From Aequitasia blattaphilus (GTDB lineage Bacteria > Bacillota > Clostridia > Lachnospirales > Lachnospiraceae): a stretch of 42,698 nt of DNA. The stretch lies in assembly GCF_024721305.1 (NCBI RefSeq), contig NZ_JAMXOD010000021.1:1-42698 (forward strand), read 5' to 3'. Shown piece after piece: positions 39,184-42,698 of this stretch. The position numbers and the translations under genes are program-made. Each line of letters begins with the position of its first letter. The stretch's first letter is position 1. Below the pieces are notes generated by a model. It saw nothing but the letters and a program-made list of their open reading frames with translations, did not search any database and was not told where the DNA came from.

Positions 39184-40176
39184 ATGAGTTTGAAAGGAAA
39201 ACTATTTTCCGGTTTATCAGCTATTACCCTTGCATTTGTCTTGCTGGTTGTTGGTACCATACCCATGGATGTTCGCGCATCCGAGGAACTGGAAAAGAAA
39301 GTAGAAGACCTTGATTCACAGGTTGCTGCTTTAAAACAAAATCTATCTGATACTTCTGCAAATATTGAAGACATAAATTCTCAGATCGAACAGGCAAAAC
39401 TTGACTTAGCCTCCGCTAAGCTTAGCGAAGACAGGCATTACGAGTCAATGAAATCACGAATTCGGTTTATGTATGAAGGTGGTACACACGCCCTCTTGGA
39501 AACCTTATTCGCCTCTCAAAGCATGGCCGATTTTCTGGCAAATGCTGAATATGTTACAACAATAACAGAATACGACCGTGATATGCTTGAAGAATTTCAA
39601 GCCATACGAACAAACGTTGTCGAAAAAGAAAAAGAACTGAAAGAGAAGCAGGATTCCCTGTCGGATTCACAAAAAGCACTTACGGAACAAATTGCTTCTG
39701 CTGAAGGTCAACTCACAGAATATAAGAATAAACTTGCTGAAGAGCTTGAACGTGCTCGCGCTGCAGCCGTTGCAGCTGAGATTGCAAAAAATTCCTCTGT
39801 CGTTGAAGTCAGTAACTCAGGAGAGCCCATTGTAGTTCCTGTAGAGGAGCTCACCTTATTCGCTGCAATCCTGGAGGCCGAGGCAGGTTCAAATTATGAA
39901 GGCTGCTTGGCAGTTGCTACAATTATTATGAACCGCGTAGAAAGTCCTCGCTATCCTAACTCTATTACAGAGGTTGTTTATCAATCAGGCCAGTTTTCTC
40001 CAACCTGGAACGGAGCACTTGATCGGATTCTTGGTAAGGGTCCTGTAGAAACTTGTTTCTCTGTTGCCTCAGATACTTTAGCCGGTGCAAGACATCAATC
40101 CGTGCTTGGTATGTATCAATTTCGTACAGAAGGATATGCCACCGGAATTACCATCGGTGGAAATACATTTTTTTAA
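39184..40176 (+). CDS. Secreted SleB-type cell-wall hydrolase with N-terminal coiled coil
   Basis: 330 aa. Signal peptide (hydrophobic about 8-25, A-x-A-type cleavage near VRASEE) gives an exported protein. A coiled-coil region like that of PcsB/CwlO-type hydrolases follows (about 30-200, with MYEGGTHALLETLFAS). The C-terminal hydrolase-2 (SleB) domain begins LTLFAAILEAEAGSNYEGCLAVATIIMNR, has the catalytic Glu in EAEAG and ends YATGITIGGNTFF. It probably cleaves the glycan strand of peptidoglycan during growth or division; the coiled coil may hold it inactive until a partner such as FtsEX acts (inference). Confidence 0.9.
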   Translation: MSLKGKLFSGLSAITLAFVLLVVGTIPMDVRASEELEKKVEDLDSQVAALKQNLSDTSANIEDINSQIEQAKLDLASAKLSEDRHYESMKSRIRFMYEGGTHALLETLFASQSMADFLANAEYVTTITEYDRDMLEEFQAIRTNVVEKEKELKEKQDSLSDSQKALTEQIASAEGQLTEYKNKLAEELERARAAAVAAEIAKNSSVVEVSNSGEPIVVPVEELTLFAAILEAEAGSNYEGCLAVATIIMNRVESPRYPNSITEVVYQSGQFSPTWNGALDRILGKGPVETCFSVASDTLAGARHQSVLGMYQFRTEGYATGITIGGNTFF

Positions 40177-40189
40177 TACAGAATGCAAA

Positions 40190-40220
40190 CGAAGGCCAGC
40201 CATTTTTATGGTTGGTATTT
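40190..40220 (+). terminator. Possible terminator after the SleB-type gene
   Basis: CCAGCCAT-TTTT-ATGGTTGG with one G-T pair, followed by TATTTGTTTAT. The T-run is broken, so confidence is modest. Confidence 0.5.
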
Positions 40221-40227
40221 GTTTATC

Positions 40228-40256
40228 TTGAAAAGTTCTGCAAAGAGAGTTATTAT
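40228..40256 (+). promoter_or_regulatory. Promoter for enolase
   Basis: TTGAAA (40228-40233), 17-bp spacer, TATTAT (40251-40256). A CTAACTAACTAAC tandem repeat lies in the leader before the strong SD AAGGAGG. Confidence 0.72.
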
Positions 40257-40304
40257 GAGGTAGTAATAACTAACTAACTAACTTGGTTGTAAGGAGGAAT
40301 TTAA

Positions 40305-41600
<1,296 letters not shown>

Positions 41601-41610
41601 GAGGTTTCTT

Positions 41611-42258
41611 ATGATTCAAGGACTTGTGTTTGATTTAGACGGTCTTTTGTTTGACTCTGAACGAGTTGTACAAAGAGCCTGGAATCTGGCTGGGGAGGCT
41701 TTAAGCCTTCCCGGTATAGGTTCTCATATTTACCATACAATTGGACTAAACGTCAAAGGACGGGAGGAGTATTTCAGAGAAAATATTTCTTCCGATTTTC
41801 CAATGGATGAATTTTCTTCCCTTACGCGAGAAGCCTTTTATCAGATTATGGAAAAAGAAGGTATTCCTCTTAAGCCAGGAGCGAAAGAGCTTCTTTCCTA
41901 TGCCCAAAACAACCATTTTAAAATTGCTCTTGCCACTTCCTCCCGGCGAGCCCATGCTCTACATCTGTTGGAAACCCAGGGGATTAACCATTACTTCGAT
42001 GCACAGGTGTTTGGAGATATGGTACAACGTTCAAAGCCTGATCCTGAAATCTATCAAATTGCCTGCAAACTAATTGAAGCACCCCCCAGCACATGTTTTG
42101 CATTGGAGGATGCTCCAAATGGGATACGTTCTGCCTTTGCTGCAGGGCTAAAACCTGTTATGATTCCAGACCTTGTAACTCCTACGCCAGAAATTACAGC
42201 AATGACCTTTTCCGTTCTCCCATCTCTTTATGATGTTATTGAATTATTAAAATTATAA
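41611..42258 (+). CDS. HAD-superfamily hydrolase, beta-phosphoglucomutase-like
   Basis: 215 aa. Motif I FDLDGLLFDSE with a small helical cap after it, motif II ATSSRR, the Lys motif SKPDPEIY, and motif IV ALEDAPNGIRSA. Typical of the DhaK/PGM-like HAD clade that includes beta-phosphoglucomutase and small-sugar phosphatases. The substrate is unknown. SD GAGG precedes the ATG. Its stop codon lies directly beside that of the converging nfu-like gene. Confidence 0.9.
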   Translation: MIQGLVFDLDGLLFDSERVVQRAWNLAGEALSLPGIGSHIYHTIGLNVKGREEYFRENISSDFPMDEFSSLTREAFYQIMEKEGIPLKPGAKELLSYAQNNHFKIALATSSRRAHALHLLETQGINHYFDAQVFGDMVQRSKPDPEIYQIACKLIEAPPSTCFALEDAPNGIRSAFAAGLKPVMIPDLVTPTPEITAMTFSVLPSLYDVIELLKL

Positions 42259-42540
42259 ATGTCGTTTTTTCATTAAACGCCGTGCTTCTTCCAGAAGCTC
42301 ATCACTGACTCCCATCTCAAGAACCACTCTCTCTAAGCTTGGAAATGCCTCCTTTAGATTCGCTTCCACCACCTGTTCGGTTGTCAAATCAGCAGAAGGA
42401 CATCCGCTGCACTGCCCGGTAAATCGCACATATAGCACTGTTCCCTCAAGTCTTTCGATTTGGATATTTCCATTATGTAAGGCCAATTCAGGACGCACCT
42501 TGCGATCCAATACCTCTTCAATCTCCTCAACATTTAACAT
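42253..42540 (-). CDS. NifU C-terminal (NFU) domain iron-sulfur scaffold
   Basis: 95 aa, one NFU domain. The two Fe-S cysteines form C-x-x-C in GQCSGCPSADLT. It carries or delivers Fe-S clusters. ATG with SD AAGGAG. It follows etfA by about 70 nt on the minus strand and converges with the HAD gene with a 6-nt overlap and no terminator between. Confidence 0.9.
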   Translation of the reverse strand: MLNVEEIEEVLDRKVRPELALHNGNIQIERLEGTVLYVRFTGQCSGCPSADLTTEQVVEANLKEAFPSLERVVLEMGVSDELLEEARRLMKKRHL

Positions 42541-42610
42541 CTTAACTAAACTCCTTCATCTTCTTAATTTGTCCACACTACCTTTCTAGTATATATCCAT
42601 CGACAAATTT

Positions 42611-42698
42611 TTACAATGTCTCTTCACGTGATTGAATTGCTTGTGTCAGCATTGGAACAATCTTACTGTAGTCTCCTACAATTCCATAGTCTGCTACA
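42611..42698 (-). CDS. etfA: Electron transfer flavoprotein alpha subunit, C-terminal fragment (runs off the edge)
   Basis: Only the last 28 residues and the stop are in the window: VADYGIVGDYSKIVPMLTQA and a short tail. The text D-Y-G-I-V-G-D-x-x-x-I-V-P is the conserved FAD-domain end of EtfA. It would accept electrons for an acyl-CoA or lactate dehydrogenase complex, but which one needs the neighbouring genes. Confidence is limited by the short piece seen. Confidence 0.7.
   Translation of the reverse strand, partial: VADYGIVGDYSKIVPMLTQAIQSREETL

Noticed and set aside
39057-39374. 105-aa minus-strand ORF across the divergent promoters
   Set aside because: It overlaps the signal-peptide region of the SleB-type gene and both promoters and matches no family.

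Overview
The window looks like chromosome from a low-GC anaerobic Firmicute of the Clostridia, most likely Lachnospiraceae-like. The evidence is strong Shine-Dalgarno sites before nearly every gene, AT-rich spacers, sigma-A type promoters, the gene families present (SleB-type hydrolase, tandem DivIVA-like proteins, Tex, YitT, hemerythrin) and the start of what looks like an rRNA operon leaving the left edge. No species is claimed.

Layout. 1-460: rRNA-type promoter and leader (minus strand), tRNA-Ser(GGA). 460-3150: two paralogous DivIVA-like coiled-coil genes, a type I DAHP synthase, and a zinc-ribbon membrane protein. 3250-9480: a beta-galactoside utilisation operon on the minus strand (lipoprotein, two permeases, LacI regulator, GH42 beta-galactosidase) with LacI-type operator cores at its promoter. 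9490-10825: a self-regulated TetR/DUF998 pair with operators built into the promoter. 10948-20217: an integrated mobile element. 20197-29230: tRNA-Ser(TGA), then a minus-strand block with ispD, the t6A genes tsaD/tsaB/tsaE, rimI, RNase Z, a YcxB-like protein, an FMN reductase, YitT and tex. 29300-32900: plus-strand TetR, lipid kinase, GDPD, PAP2 and hemerythrin genes. 32920-39080: minus-strand SfsA-MutY fusion, amino-acid ABC transporter, UppP, HAD phosphatase and an unknown protein. 39180-42258: SleB-type hydrolase, enolase and a HAD hydrolase. Right edge: NFU-type scaffold and the tail of an EtfA gene.

The main discovery candidate is the roughly 9.25 kb element inserted at the 3' end of tRNA-Ser(TGA). 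A 21-bp copy of the tRNA 3' end bounds the far side, and a 12-bp motif occurs twice at each end next to the att sites. Its core module (plus strand) is a small DUF961-like protein, a Rep protein with the HUH-endonuclease plus superfamily-3 helicase layout of CRESS-DNA viruses, an FtsK/TcpA-like DNA translocase and a tyrosine recombinase. Just upstream of rep lies a perfect 11-bp stem with a 9-nt loop AAGTACTAC, one base from the porcine circovirus origin nonamer AAGTATTAC. It is followed by tandem TAGCAG hexamers placed like the CGGCAG hexamers of circovirus origins. This reads as a circovirus-style rolling-circle origin in a bacterial integrative element.

The cargo (minus strand) is a single-chain MmeI-like (type IIL) restriction-modification enzyme and a DUF6414-like protein. 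Between cargo and core lie a candidate small RNA of about 128 nt with its own promoter and terminator, a 36-codon ORF with a strong ribosome site, and an HTH-like gene. The inferred life cycle is Int-mediated excision from the tRNA, Rep-driven rolling-circle replication from the stem-loop, FtsK-like mobilisation, and defence by the R-M cargo. All calls are from reading the sequence; no database search was run.
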